Shown: piece by piece, positions 7,700-16,060 of the stretch
Numbering within the stretch: the stretch's first letter is position 1
Layout: each line of letters opens with the position of its first letter
NCBI RefSeq assembly: GCF_014207705.1
Contig: NZ_JACHIU010000001.1
Span: 2,472,501-2,536,500 of the forward strand
DNA: 64,000 nt
Reading direction: 5' to 3'
From: Sphaerisporangium rubeum
Lineage (GTDB): Bacteria > Actinomycetota > Actinomycetes > Streptosporangiales > Streptosporangiaceae
Notes under the pieces: model-generated
The model's database searches: none
Seen by the model: only the letters and a program-made list of their open reading frames with translations
What the model was told of the DNA's origin: nothing
Position numbers and translations under genes: made by a program

Positions 7700-8275
7700 T
7701 CATCGCCGGTTCCGGGACGGCAGGCGGACGTCCTCGACCCGGACGTCCACCGGTTCACCGGGAACCAGTGGCGCCACGGCGTCGCGCACCCCGGCGGCCA
7801 CCTCCGCGAGCGGCCTGCCGTAGTCCGCCACCACCGCGACGCGCACCTCCCGCTCCAGCACGGACACCCCACGCACGGCCCGTCCCGCCAGGTGGGTGGC
7901 CAGCGGCCCCCGCGCCAGCCCGGCGACCCCCGGACAGTCACATACGGCCCGCGCGATGCGCTCGGCCAGCTCACCGGCCTGTTCCGCCGTGACGTCCGCT
8001 TCGGGACCGGCCGGCACGGCCTGTTCCGCCGTGACGTCCGCTTCGGGGCCGGCCGGCACGGCCTGTTCCGCCGTGACGTCTGCTTCGGGGCCGGTGTGCG
8101 AACCGGTCTGTTCGGTCGTGACGTCCGCTTCGGGACCGGTCGTTCTCGCTGTGGCGGCCGTGTCGAGGCCGGTGTCGCGCCGGCCGGCCTGACCCGCCGT
8201 GCGGCCCATGTCACGCGCACCCGTGGGCTCACCCGCGGGTTCCTTCCCCGGGTGCCGGGGGTTCCGCGCGTTCAC
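7700..8275 (-). CDS. Asp23-like protein with N-terminal 14-residue repeats
   Basis: 191 residues from a GTG in a GTGA overlap with the upstream Asp23 gene. The C-terminal ~90 residues (IARAVCDCPGVAGL ... REVRVAVVADYGRPLAEVAAGV ... EPVDVRVEDVRL) are an Asp23-type domain. The N-terminal half is an Ala/Glu/Thr-rich region with repeats of GPEADVTAEQAVPA, encoded by 42-bp DNA units starting at 7978, 8020 and 8062. It would pair with the neighbouring Asp23 proteins in an envelope-associated layer. The repeats could act as a flexible or sticky spacer; that is inference. Confidence 0.75.
   Translation of the reverse strand: MNARNPRHPGKEPAGEPTGARDMGRTAGQAGRRDTGLDTAATARTTGPEADVTTEQTGSHTGPEADVTAEQAVPAGPEADVTAEQAVPAGPEADVTAEQAGELAERIARAVCDCPGVAGLARGPLATHLAGRAVRGVSVLEREVRVAVVADYGRPLAEVAAGVRDAVAPLVPGEPVDVRVEDVRLPSRNRR
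7978..8140 (-). repeat. 42-bp in-frame repeats in an Asp23-like gene
   Basis: Three near-identical 42-bp units begin at 7978, 8020 and 8062 (CCTGTTCCGCCGTGACGTCC on the plus strand), with a fourth decayed copy to about 8140. Confidence 0.9.
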
Positions 8276-8724
8276 TGGACCCGGGACTCCGTGGGTTCCG
8301 GCCCCTCCTCGCCAGGCAGGTGGAGGTCCTCGACGGCGATGTTGACCTCGGTGACCTCGAGGCCGCACATGTTTTCCACCTTGTTGACGATGTTGCGCCG
8401 GATCCCCGCGGCCACGTCCGGTATCGAGGCGCCGTAGTCGACGATGACGGCGAGGTCCACGGCGGCCTGTCGTTCGCCGACCTCCACCGTGACGCCGGTC
8501 GTCGGGCTGACGCCTCCCGAGAAGCGCTCGCGGACGGCGCCGAGGGCCCGGGTCATGCCGGTCCCCACGGCGTGGACCCCGGTCACCTCACGGGCCGCCA
8601 TGCCGGCGATCTTGGCGACCACCATGTCGGCGATCGTGGTCTTGCCGCGCTCGGTGAGCAGGGTCGTGCCGCCGCCCTCTCTGATCCTCGGACGCGGTAC
8701 GGTCTCGTTCCTCTGCGTGCTCAT
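8272..8724 (-). CDS. Asp23/Gls24 family envelope stress response protein
   Basis: 150 residues starting MSTQRNET; the ATG at 8724 has GGGGGA about 6 bases upstream, better than the longer start at 8778. Canonical Asp23 features: ADMVVAKIAGMAAREVTGVHAVG, then VEVGERQAAVDLAVIVDYGASIPDVAAGIR and VTEVNIAVEDL. It is the most typical of the three Asp23 copies and heads the six-gene minus-strand operon (three Asp23, small membrane protein, DUF6286, AmaP). Likely a cytosolic, AmaP-anchored protein of the envelope stress response. Confidence 0.9.
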   Translation of the reverse strand: MSTQRNETVPRPRIREGGGTTLLTERGKTTIADMVVAKIAGMAAREVTGVHAVGTGMTRALGAVRERFSGGVSPTTGVTVEVGERQAAVDLAVIVDYGASIPDVAAGIRRNIVNKVENMCGLEVTEVNIAVEDLHLPGEEGPEPTESRVQ

Positions 8725-8854
8725 CTCGTCCCCCGTTCCCGCGAGACCCTCCCCCCGTGGTGCAGGCGGTGAAGGCACGACGGGCAGCCATGTTCACTCT
8801 CACCAGGACTTATGCCCTGTTTTGTCACATTTACCCGTTTTGTCTGGCTGGGGA

Positions 8855-10666
8855 TCAGGCCGGTGCGGGAGCCTCCCAGCGGCCCATCAGGTCGCGGTAC
8901 AGCGGCGAGGCGTCCATCAGCTCGGCATGCGTGCCGGACATGGCCCTGCTGCCGTCCATCACGAGAATCCTGTCGGCACGGAGCGCCGACGTGAGCCGGT
9001 GCGCGACGACGATCAGCGTGCCGTCCCTGCGCGCGAACGCCTCCTCGGCCCGCGCCTCGGCCGCCGGGTCCAGGTGGCAGGTCGCCTCGTCGAGCAGCAC
9101 CAGCCGCGCCGGGGACAGGTAGGCCCTGGTCAGCGCGATGAGCTGCCGCTCGCCTTGCGACAGAGCGGCCGGGTCCACCTCGGCCGCGTACCCGCCGAGC
9201 CGGGCCGCGAGATCGGTCATGCCGACCGCCGCCACAGCGGCGTCGAGCTCGATCGAGCCGGGGGAGTCCGCCAGGTACGCGAGGTTCTCGCCGAGCGTGC
9301 CGCGGAAGACGTACGCCTCCTGCGGGATGAGCACGCGGGTCCGGCTCAGCGCGGCCCGGCCGAGCGTGTCCACCGGCACCCCGCCGATCAGCACCCGTCC
9401 CTCCTTGGGCCGGAGCACCCCCGCCGCGAGCGCCGCCACCGTGGACTTGCCGATGCCGCTCGGCCCGATCACCGCGAGGTGCTCACCGTCCGGCACCTCC
9501 AGGTCGAGACCGGCCACCACCGGCTCCGCGCCGAGGCCGTACGCGAACGTCACTCCGCGCATGCGCACCGCGCCGCCGCGCGGCGTCCCGCGCGGCGTCC
9601 CGCGCGGCGTCCCGCGCGGCGGACCGGCCTCGGGGGAGCGGCCGGCGGGGAGGGTCGTGGTGTTTCCGCCGGTGGTCAGGATGCGTTCGAGTGCGACGGT
9701 GAGGCGCACGCCGTTCACGCCGATGCCCTGCACGAGGCTGCCGAGGGCCGGGGTGAGGGACTGCGCGACGTACGTCAGCGTGCCGAGCACCACCCCGGCG
9801 GTCGCGCCGTCGCGTACCAGGGACGGGGTGGCGGCCAGCACCAGCAGGATCGGCAGCCAGCCGCCGACGGCCAGCGACAGCGTGCGGACGGACGTGAGGC
9901 GGGCCAGCCCGGTGGCGGCGCCGGCCTGCTCGTCCACGGCCCGGCCGACCCGCGCCGCCACCCGGCCCTCGGCGCCGCAGGCGCGCACGTCGCGCAGGCC
10001 GTCCACCATGGCGGCCAGCGACGCCGCGGTACCCTCCTCGGCGAGGATGGCCCGCCGCTGCCGTGCCGCCATCGAAGGCAGCGACGTCACGAAGAGCGCC
10101 AGCCCGGCCAGCAGCGGCAGGAGCACCAGCGGCAGCACCGAGCCCATCAGCGACCACACACCGAGGACCACGCCGGTCACCGAGAACGCGAACGACCGGA
10201 CCACCGCGATGACCGCGGCGAACGCGTCCCTCGCCAGCTCGACCTGCCGGTTGAGCCGCGCCACCGCCGCGGTGTCCTGGCCCCTGCCGGTGGCCGCCGC
10301 GCGGTGCAGCGTGCCCGCCACCACGCGGGTCAGCAGGTCGTCACGGAACGGCTCCACGATGCCGGCGATGGCGAGCAGCACCTGCCGCGCACCGATCGCC
10401 GCGGCGAGCCAGGCGGCGGTCAGGATGCACAGCCACCCGAACCCCACGGCGGGCCGCCCCACCGCGAAGCCGTCGTCCAAGGCGTGCGCGACGGCGAGCC
10501 CCGACACGAACGACGGCGCGGTCTCGGCGAACGACCACAGCAGCAGCCGCACCACATGCCGCCGCCGCCGAGCCAGGGCCGCACGCAGCACCCCGCCGAC
10601 TGTGGTCCCGTCCCTCGTCACGGCGCGTCCCCTCACTCCGCCGACTGTGGCTCCGTCCCCCGTCAC
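8855..10666 (-). CDS. ABC exporter (TM-ATPase half transporter), second of the lanthipeptide pair
   Basis: 603 residues from the GTG at 10666, which overlaps the stop of the first exporter gene (GTGA); a duplicate in-frame GTG lies 45 bp further in. Six-helix membrane domain in the first ~330 residues, then an ATPase with Walker A GPSGIGKST, signature LSQGERQLI and Walker B LVLLDEATCHLD. The linker holds three copies of RGTP (12-bp DNA repeat near 9585-9620). It corresponds in position to ramB of the SapB-type operon and most likely forms a heterodimer with the upstream gene to export the lanthipeptide. A substitution of His after EATC in the D-loop (CHLD) is normal. Confidence 0.87.
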   Translation of the reverse strand: MTGDGATVGGVRGRAVTRDGTTVGGVLRAALARRRRHVVRLLLWSFAETAPSFVSGLAVAHALDDGFAVGRPAVGFGWLCILTAAWLAAAIGARQVLLAIAGIVEPFRDDLLTRVVAGTLHRAAATGRGQDTAAVARLNRQVELARDAFAAVIAVVRSFAFSVTGVVLGVWSLMGSVLPLVLLPLLAGLALFVTSLPSMAARQRRAILAEEGTAASLAAMVDGLRDVRACGAEGRVAARVGRAVDEQAGAATGLARLTSVRTLSLAVGGWLPILLVLAATPSLVRDGATAGVVLGTLTYVAQSLTPALGSLVQGIGVNGVRLTVALERILTTGGNTTTLPAGRSPEAGPPRGTPRGTPRGTPRGGAVRMRGVTFAYGLGAEPVVAGLDLEVPDGEHLAVIGPSGIGKSTVAALAAGVLRPKEGRVLIGGVPVDTLGRAALSRTRVLIPQEAYVFRGTLGENLAYLADSPGSIELDAAVAAVGMTDLAARLGGYAAEVDPAALSQGERQLIALTRAYLSPARLVLLDEATCHLDPAAEARAEEAFARRDGTLIVVAHRLTSALRADRILVMDGSRAMSGTHAELMDASPLYRDLMGRWEAPAPA

Positions 10667-10677
10667 GGCGCGTCCCC
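10593..10677 (-). repeat. 45-bp-period duplication carrying two GTG start sites
   Basis: A 40-bp sequence at 10593-10632 recurs at 10638-10677 with three differences. Each copy includes CGTCAC, giving in-frame GTG codons at 10666 and 10621 (minus strand). The upstream copy also carries the stop codon of the preceding gene. Confidence 0.9.
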
Positions 10678-12483
10678 GCACCGCGCGAGAGGGTCCGGGG
10701 AGAGCTCGGCCGTGACCTCGAAGATCGACCGGTACTCGGGGTCGTGCCACAGCGCGTCGTGGGTGTCCTGACCGCGCACCCGGCCGTCCTCCAGCCAGAC
10801 GACCAGGTCGGCGCGGGCCGCGGTGGCGGCGCGGTGGGCCACGATGAGCCGGGTGCGGCCCCGCAGGGTGCCGGTCAGCGCGCGCGCCACCTGGTGCTCG
10901 GTGACGGTGTCCAGGCTGGAGGTGGCGTCGTCCAGGACGAGCACCCGGCCCCCGTGCGCGAAGGCCCTGGCCAGGCCGATGCGCTGCCGTTCGCCGCCGG
11001 ACATCGGCGCCTCGTCGAGCGCGGTGTCGTACCCGCGCGGCAGCCGCCGGATGAACGAATCGGCCGCCGCCGCGCCGGCCGCGGCCCGCACGATCGACGC
11101 GCCACGACCTTCCCGCACTCCGCCGGCCGCCTCGCCGCGCGTGGTGACCGGCCGTCCCGCCGCGATGGCGTCGGCGACGCTGGTGCCGAACAGGACGGGC
11201 CGCTCGAAGGCGTACGCCACCGCCTCCCGCAGCGCCGTGTGACCGAGGCTCCGCAACGGCACACCGTCGAGCAGCACCTCGCCGTCGTCGGGGTCGGCGA
11301 GCCTCCCCGCCACCGCCGCCAGGGTGGACTTGCCGCTTCCCGACCGTCCCACCACGGCCACCGCCGTCCCGGCGGGGATGTCCAGGTCGATGTCGCGGAG
11401 CGCGTCGCGTCCGTCCACGCGGACGCCGACCCCCCGGAACTCCAGCCGTCCGCCGGGGCCGTCCTCCGGCAGGCGCAGGTCGCCGTACGCGGGAGGCGTG
11501 TGGCCGAGCAGAGCGGTGAGGCGGCCGGCGGCGGAGCGCGCGCGGGCCAGGCGGTTCAGGTGGCCGAGCGCGGAGGCGAGACCGGCGCCGAGGACGGTGT
11601 AGCGCGCGGCGGCGAACAGCTCACCCGCGGTCAGGTGGCCGCCGGACAGCAGCAGGCCCCCCACCCCGAGCACCGTGACCTCCAGCATGGGGACGACGAT
11701 GGCCGCCTGCACACCGGCGCGTGCGTTGACGCGCCACAGCGCCATGCCGTGGCGGCGAAGCCGGGGGAGGGGGGACAGGACGCGGCGGGTCTCCAGGTCC
11801 TCGGTGCCGGCGGCGGCGATGGTGCGCGCGCCGGAGAGCGCGTCGACGAGGCGGGTCGCGAGGTCGCTCTGCGCCTGCTGGTACCCGGAGGAGACGCTGG
11901 TGGTCTCGCGCAGGAACGCGCGCAGCACCAGGCCGATCACGGCGAGGCCCGCCGCGAAGGCCACCGCGAGCCGCACGTCGATGAGCGCCAGCGCGACCAG
12001 GGCTCCGGCGGCGGGGACGAGCAGCGCGACCGCGGTGATGACGGACTCCGGTGCGGTGCCGGTCTCGTCGGCGTTGGCACCCGCACGGGTGACCAGGTCA
12101 CCGGCGGAGAAGTGCCGCGACAGGCCGGGTCCGGTGACGAGGACGTGCCGGACGACGCGGCGGCGCAGCCTGCGTGCCGCCTGCGCGCTGCCGGCCCCCG
12201 CGGCGAGCACGGCCACCGCGTCGCAGGCCACCACGGCGGCGATCAGCACCGCGCACGTCACGAAGGCCGTGCCGAGGGTGCCGCCTGGTGTGACCAGTGC
12301 GTCCACCGCGCGGCCGAGCGCGGCCGGCAGCAGCAGCTCGACCACGGCCGCGGTCAGCGCGGTCGCCGCGTACACCGAGGGCCACGCGCCGCTGCGCCGC
12401 AGTACGTCACGCAGCAGCCCGTCACCGGAGGCCGGTCCGGAGATGCCGGTTCCCTGGCTTGGCGTCGCCTGGGTTTCCGACAT
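10663..12483 (-). CDS. ABC exporter (TM-ATPase half transporter), first of the lanthipeptide pair
   Basis: 606 residues starting MSETQATP at 12483 (GAAGGG about 9 bases upstream). About six membrane helices are followed by an ATPase with Walker A GRSGSGKST, signature MSGGERQRIG and Walker B VLVLDDATSSLD. No N-terminal peptidase C39 domain is present, so leader removal must be done elsewhere, as is usual for class III lanthipeptides. Position directly after the precursor genes matches ramA. It ends in a 4-bp overlap with the second exporter. Walker B has DD rather than DE, so this half-site may be catalytically weak; the pair would then be an asymmetric heterodimer. Confidence 0.87.
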   Translation of the reverse strand: MSETQATPSQGTGISGPASGDGLLRDVLRRSGAWPSVYAATALTAAVVELLLPAALGRAVDALVTPGGTLGTAFVTCAVLIAAVVACDAVAVLAAGAGSAQAARRLRRRVVRHVLVTGPGLSRHFSAGDLVTRAGANADETGTAPESVITAVALLVPAAGALVALALIDVRLAVAFAAGLAVIGLVLRAFLRETTSVSSGYQQAQSDLATRLVDALSGARTIAAAGTEDLETRRVLSPLPRLRRHGMALWRVNARAGVQAAIVVPMLEVTVLGVGGLLLSGGHLTAGELFAAARYTVLGAGLASALGHLNRLARARSAAGRLTALLGHTPPAYGDLRLPEDGPGGRLEFRGVGVRVDGRDALRDIDLDIPAGTAVAVVGRSGSGKSTLAAVAGRLADPDDGEVLLDGVPLRSLGHTALREAVAYAFERPVLFGTSVADAIAAGRPVTTRGEAAGGVREGRGASIVRAAAGAAAADSFIRRLPRGYDTALDEAPMSGGERQRIGLARAFAHGGRVLVLDDATSSLDTVTEHQVARALTGTLRGRTRLIVAHRAATAARADLVVWLEDGRVRGQDTHDALWHDPEYRSIFEVTAELSPDPLARCGDAP

Positions 12484-12567
12484 GCCGGCGTTTCCCTTCG
12501 AAGGATCCCGGGAATGAACGTGCCTGGAGCGGCCGGGCAAGGGCCGCCCCAGGCGGGTTGTTCAGCG

Positions 12568-12593
12568 GCGTGCTCTGCTCGCGCGGAGCACGC
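12568..12593 (-). terminator. Hairpin between precursor genes and exporter genes
   Basis: Stem GCGTGCTC / GAGCACGC with a 10-nt loop, 16 bp past the second precursor stop. It lacks a long T run, so it is better seen as an attenuator or 3' stabiliser letting precursor mRNA outnumber exporter mRNA. Confidence 0.5.
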
Positions 12594-12608
12594 TCAGGCT
12601 GTGAGGGT

Positions 12609-12728
12609 TCAGCCGCAGATGATGCTCAGGCTGCTGTTCTCGTGGGGGGTGCACCCCAGGAGGGACAGGTTGCTGCCGCCGCCGCCGCCACCGGCGAGTT
12701 CCATGTCCTGCAGGTCGAGAAGCGCCAT
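12609..12728 (-). CDS. Class III lanthipeptide precursor (copy 2)
   Basis: 39 residues. The leader starts MALLDLQDMELAG and carries the LLDLQ motif bound by class III synthetases, followed by a run of six Gly. The core SNLSLLGC ... SSLSIICG has two Ser-x-x-Ser-x(2-3)-Cys units, the pattern converted to labionin or lanthionine rings in SapB-type peptides. It is identical to copy 1 except for one leader residue (Leu for Val at position 11). It lies 77 bp after copy 1 and before the exporter genes. Confidence 0.92.
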   Translation of the reverse strand: MALLDLQDMELAGGGGGGSNLSLLGCTPHENSSLSIICG

Positions 12729-12805
12729 GATCGTGCCTTTCTTACGGATGTGAAACGCTGGGTCGTGCACGGCCGAGGGCCGGCCGCTGGCGCTGCGGTG
12801 AGGGT

Positions 12806-12925
12806 TCAGCCGCAGATGATGCTGAGGCTGCTGTTCTCGTGGGGGGTGCACCCCAGGAGGGACAGGTTGCTGCCGCCGCCGCCACCGCCGGCGACCTCCA
12901 TGTCCTGCAGGTCCAGAAGAGCCAT
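12806..12925 (-). CDS. Class III lanthipeptide precursor (copy 1)
   Basis: 39 residues, ATG at 12925 with an excellent GGAGGTGAACAC ribosome site, only 16 bp after the synthetase stop. Leader MALLDLQDMEVAG plus six Gly; core of 21 residues with Ser1-x-x-Ser4-x3-Cys8 and Ser14-x-x-Ser17-x2-Cys20. The SapB precursor RamS has a very similar second half (SSLSITTC) but with three residues between the last Ser and Cys. The product would be a small two-ring morphogen-like or antimicrobial peptide; activity cannot be read from sequence. Confidence 0.93.
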   Translation of the reverse strand: MALLDLQDMEVAGGGGGGSNLSLLGCTPHENSSLSIICG

Positions 12926-12941
12926 GTGTTCACCTCCTTCT

Positions 12942-15548
12942 TCAGGTGTCCGTCGGGTCCACCGCTCCGGCGGGGGTGCCGGAGGGGGAGTCTTGGGGGA
13001 GGATGAACGGCAGCCGCACCGGCCGGTCGTGCAGCGCGGCGCCGAGCGCCAGCAGCACACCGGCCGTGCCGGTCGCCAGGTCCATCGAGAGCCGGAGCAA
13101 CTGGTTGCCCGGGAAAGCCAGCCCGCCGCGGTACGGCGTGGCGTGCCAGGCGAGGCCCTCGACCTGTCGCGCGACCTCGGGTGAGGTGCGGTCCAGGCCG
13201 GGCCGCAGGCCCGAGCACAGCGCCGCGATCATGCCGCCGCGGCCGGAGAACAGGCCGCACTGCACGTAGTAGTCCAAGGTGGCGACCGGTGCGATCGCCG
13301 CGAGGGACGCACCGAACGCCTCGTCGTCGCGGTGCCGCAGGTACTGCGCGAGGACCATGCCGATGCCGGCCGAGCCCTCGTCGACGTACGGGTTGGTGCG
13401 CCAGCCCTGCTGCACCTGCAGCTGACCGTCCTCGCGGACCGTGCAGCGCTTGAGGTCCTGCCGCAGCGCGGTGTGCGCCAGGTCGAGCATGGTCTGGTCG
13501 CCGGTGGCCTCGTACATGCGCAGGAACAGCAGCGCGGGTCCGGACGAGCCGTGCATCAGGCCGGCGTGCGGGTTGCCGCCACCGCTCACCTCGGCGACGC
13601 TCTCGACGTCGCCGAGCCGCTCGGCCACCACACCGGTGACCTCGGCGGCGGCGCGCGTGAGGTCGCTCTCGCCGGTGACCTGGCCGAGGTGCAGCAGGTT
13701 GAGCCCGATGCCGGCCAGGCCGGCGTGCAGGCTCAGCCCGAGCCGTTGCCACCGCTCACGCAGGCACAGGGAGACCAGCTCCAGCGCGTCGTCGCGCCGG
13801 CCGAGCTCCTCGAAGGCGTACGCGACGCCGTGCAGGCCGTCGTAGAAGCCGAGGCCCGTGCCGGGCTTGGGGGAGAACGCGCGCTTCCTGAGCCACTCCT
13901 CGTGCTCGGGGTGTCTCCCGGCGCCGGTCGCCGCCAGCGCGTACAGCACACCTGCGGCGCCGGTCGCCAGGTTGAGGCCCCCGCCGGGCTGGAACTGCGT
14001 GATGTCGCCGGGGAAGAGCCGGTCGTCGCGCTCGGGGGTGGCGGAGGCGAGGATGGCCCGTGCCGCGGCGTCGCGCACCTCCTGCCACGGGGCCCGGCCG
14101 GGGAGCGGCAGTTCCCGCATGCGCGCGTCGTCGTGCGGCCCCTCGCCCAGGATCAGGCTGACGGCCTCGTCGAGGTAGCCGGCCGGCACGGGGAACGTCC
14201 CGGCGGCCAGCTCGGCCAGGTGGTTCACCTTGGGCCGGTGCAGCGGGATGAGCACGGTGGACATCGGCGCGAACAACCCGAGGCGCAGGCAGGCCAGGGA
14301 GTAGCGGTCGGCGTGGACGCCGAGGCGGTCGGCCGGGGGGCAGAAACCGGGGTGCGCGAGCGTGGGCCTGGCGTTCCGCTCGGCGAGGGTCGCGACCTCG
14401 AAGTCGATGAGCACGACACGGTCGCCGTCCACCAGCACGTTGAACGGGTGCAGGTCGCCGAACACGACCCCGCGCTCGTGCAGCGCCGCCACGGCGTCCT
14501 CGACCTTGGCGAGCGTCTTCATGGTCCACTCGGTGAACTCGGCCGCGTGCTCGGGGGTGATGACGGCACGGGTCAGGGGGTGCCGGTGCACCGACTCCTG
14601 GCTGAGCGTGGTGCCGTCGACGAATTCCTGCACGAGGAAGTGGTGCTCGCCGAGGGTGAAGTAGTCGTACAGCTGCGGCACGACGTCCAGGCCCTTGAGC
14701 CGGCCGAGGATGTCGGCCTCGTGCCTGAGCCGTGCCACGGCGTCGCGGCCGACGGCGTCGAGCCCGGCGTAGGGCCTGGCCTCCTTGAGCACGACGGTGC
14801 GGCCGTCGCGGGTGTCGGTGCCCTTGTACACGCCGCCGCCGTTGGAGAAGTGGAGGACCTTCTCCACGGTGTACGGCAGGCCCTCCAGGGTCACCGCGTT
14901 GCGCGCGGCGAGATGGGGGGCGAGGAAGTCCGGCAGGGTCACCCAGGACGGCGGGGAGAACGAGGGGCCGCGGCGGTCGGGGACGAGGTTGCCGTCGGGG
15001 TCCTCTATGGCGAGCACCTGCTCGCGGTTGCCGTCCACGCAGTAGCGCTCGGCGAAGCCGCCGTACCGGACGAACAGGGGCCCCTCACCGATGCGCAGGT
15101 CGCTGAGGATGTACGGCCCCCGCACGCCGTGCAGGAGCTCGCCGAGCTCCTTGAGCACGAGTTCGAACTCGTCGACGTCCGCCGGGTACATCGTCACGAG
15201 CTTGCCGCTGCCGCCGCGGTCGGCGTACTTGCTGTTGAGCATCATGACGACGCGGGGGCCGCGCAGGAACTTGAAGGGCAGCCGGCGGCCGACGCAGTAG
15301 TCGAAGACGGCGTCCAGGGTGCGCTCGGCGTCGTCCAGGCACGAGGAGACGTGGATCTTCCAGCCCTGGGGAGGCAGGGGCCGGTCCTGCGGCATGTAGT
15401 GGAACCAGGTGTCGGTCGGCCGGTGGAGCCAGCCGGCGGGGACGGCCCTGGACGCCGCGGGAAAGTCGGGGTGGTCGGAGCGCTTACCGTCAAGGGAGTC
15501 GTAAAACAGCGGATCAGCCAGGCAATACATCGCGTATTTGTCGATCAC
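12942..15548 (-). CDS. Class III lanthipeptide synthetase LanKC (RamC-like)
   Basis: 868 residues from the GTG at 15548 (GAGAGGGG about 10 bases upstream); an ATG at 15530 (MYCLADPLFYDS) is the alternative. Three domains follow in order: an N-terminal phosphoSer/Thr lyase (~1-210, with KYADRGGSGK), a Ser/Thr kinase (~230-500, with VVLKEARPYAG, HERGVVFGDLHPFN and LIDFEVA), and a C-terminal LanC-like cyclase (~530-868). The cyclase shows no zinc-ligand Cys-His set, as in class III enzymes. It phosphorylates and eliminates Ser/Thr in the precursors and closes the rings. It heads the operon synthetase, precursor, precursor, exporter, exporter, the same order as ramCSAB of Streptomyces. Confidence 0.95.
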   Translation of the reverse strand: MIDKYAMYCLADPLFYDSLDGKRSDHPDFPAASRAVPAGWLHRPTDTWFHYMPQDRPLPPQGWKIHVSSCLDDAERTLDAVFDYCVGRRLPFKFLRGPRVVMMLNSKYADRGGSGKLVTMYPADVDEFELVLKELGELLHGVRGPYILSDLRIGEGPLFVRYGGFAERYCVDGNREQVLAIEDPDGNLVPDRRGPSFSPPSWVTLPDFLAPHLAARNAVTLEGLPYTVEKVLHFSNGGGVYKGTDTRDGRTVVLKEARPYAGLDAVGRDAVARLRHEADILGRLKGLDVVPQLYDYFTLGEHHFLVQEFVDGTTLSQESVHRHPLTRAVITPEHAAEFTEWTMKTLAKVEDAVAALHERGVVFGDLHPFNVLVDGDRVVLIDFEVATLAERNARPTLAHPGFCPPADRLGVHADRYSLACLRLGLFAPMSTVLIPLHRPKVNHLAELAAGTFPVPAGYLDEAVSLILGEGPHDDARMRELPLPGRAPWQEVRDAAARAILASATPERDDRLFPGDITQFQPGGGLNLATGAAGVLYALAATGAGRHPEHEEWLRKRAFSPKPGTGLGFYDGLHGVAYAFEELGRRDDALELVSLCLRERWQRLGLSLHAGLAGIGLNLLHLGQVTGESDLTRAAAEVTGVVAERLGDVESVAEVSGGGNPHAGLMHGSSGPALLFLRMYEATGDQTMLDLAHTALRQDLKRCTVREDGQLQVQQGWRTNPYVDEGSAGIGMVLAQYLRHRDDEAFGASLAAIAPVATLDYYVQCGLFSGRGGMIAALCSGLRPGLDRTSPEVARQVEGLAWHATPYRGGLAFPGNQLLRLSMDLATGTAGVLLALGAALHDRPVRLPFILPQDSPSGTPAGAVDPTDT

Positions 15549-16060
15549 CGCTGGACACCCCTCTCTTGGCTCGATCGCTCGATCGCTAGGAGGAGAATTA
15601 CGGATAACCAGACCTGTGCCTAGTGACACGTTCCATTGGTCACATGGGAGGGTGTCACTGTTCGTGTCATGACGTTCGTCATATTTTCCCCCTACGAGCT
15701 GTGATTAGTTGTGCGGTGGTAGTGCATGACTCGTTGCAAAATTCCTTGTTGTCCTGGTTTGCCACTGCCTGTAGGGCTCTGGCCTGCGGCCGAATGATGT
15801 TCGGAATGCTGGCCCCCGGGGTCGGTGGGGCATCCGAGGGCTTTCGGACAGCAGGCGGTTGTCAAGGCTTGACGTGATTCTTATGTCCTGGTTCGGGAGG
15901 ATGTGGAGCTTCCTGGGGAGACTTCTGCTGTCGTAGCGTCCCTGCCAGATGCGGCATTTCTGCGGCCGTGCGGGACGGTGGACGCGCTCCGCGGGAAGAG
16001 GTCAGGTTTAGCCTCCTCTTCCTCGGGTAGAAGCAGGGTTTTTCGTTCGGGGGGGATTCT
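15549..16060. other. Long regulatory region between the lanthipeptide operon and the DUF2795 gene
   Basis: 512 bp without a believable gene and with a locally lower GC stretch (about 15590-15740). It must hold the divergent promoters. It contains the inverted repeat at 15622-15659 and a hairpin GGAAGAGG / CCTCTTCC at 15994-16022 just upstream of the DUF2795 start. No LuxR/RamR-type regulator gene is present. Confidence 0.6.
15622..15659. promoter_or_regulatory. Candidate operator: inverted repeat AGTGACAC / GTGTCACT upstream of LanKC
   Basis: Two perfect 8-bp arms (15622-15629, 15652-15659) with centres 30 bp apart, i.e. about three helical turns, 74-112 bp upstream of the synthetase start. 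The half-site GTGTCA occurs again at 15664-15669. The binding protein is unknown. Confidence 0.5.

Noticed and set aside
15623-15877. 84-residue frame in the lanthipeptide regulatory region
   Set aside because: No ribosome site, odd Cys/His-rich start, codon use unlike genes, and it overlaps the inverted repeat.
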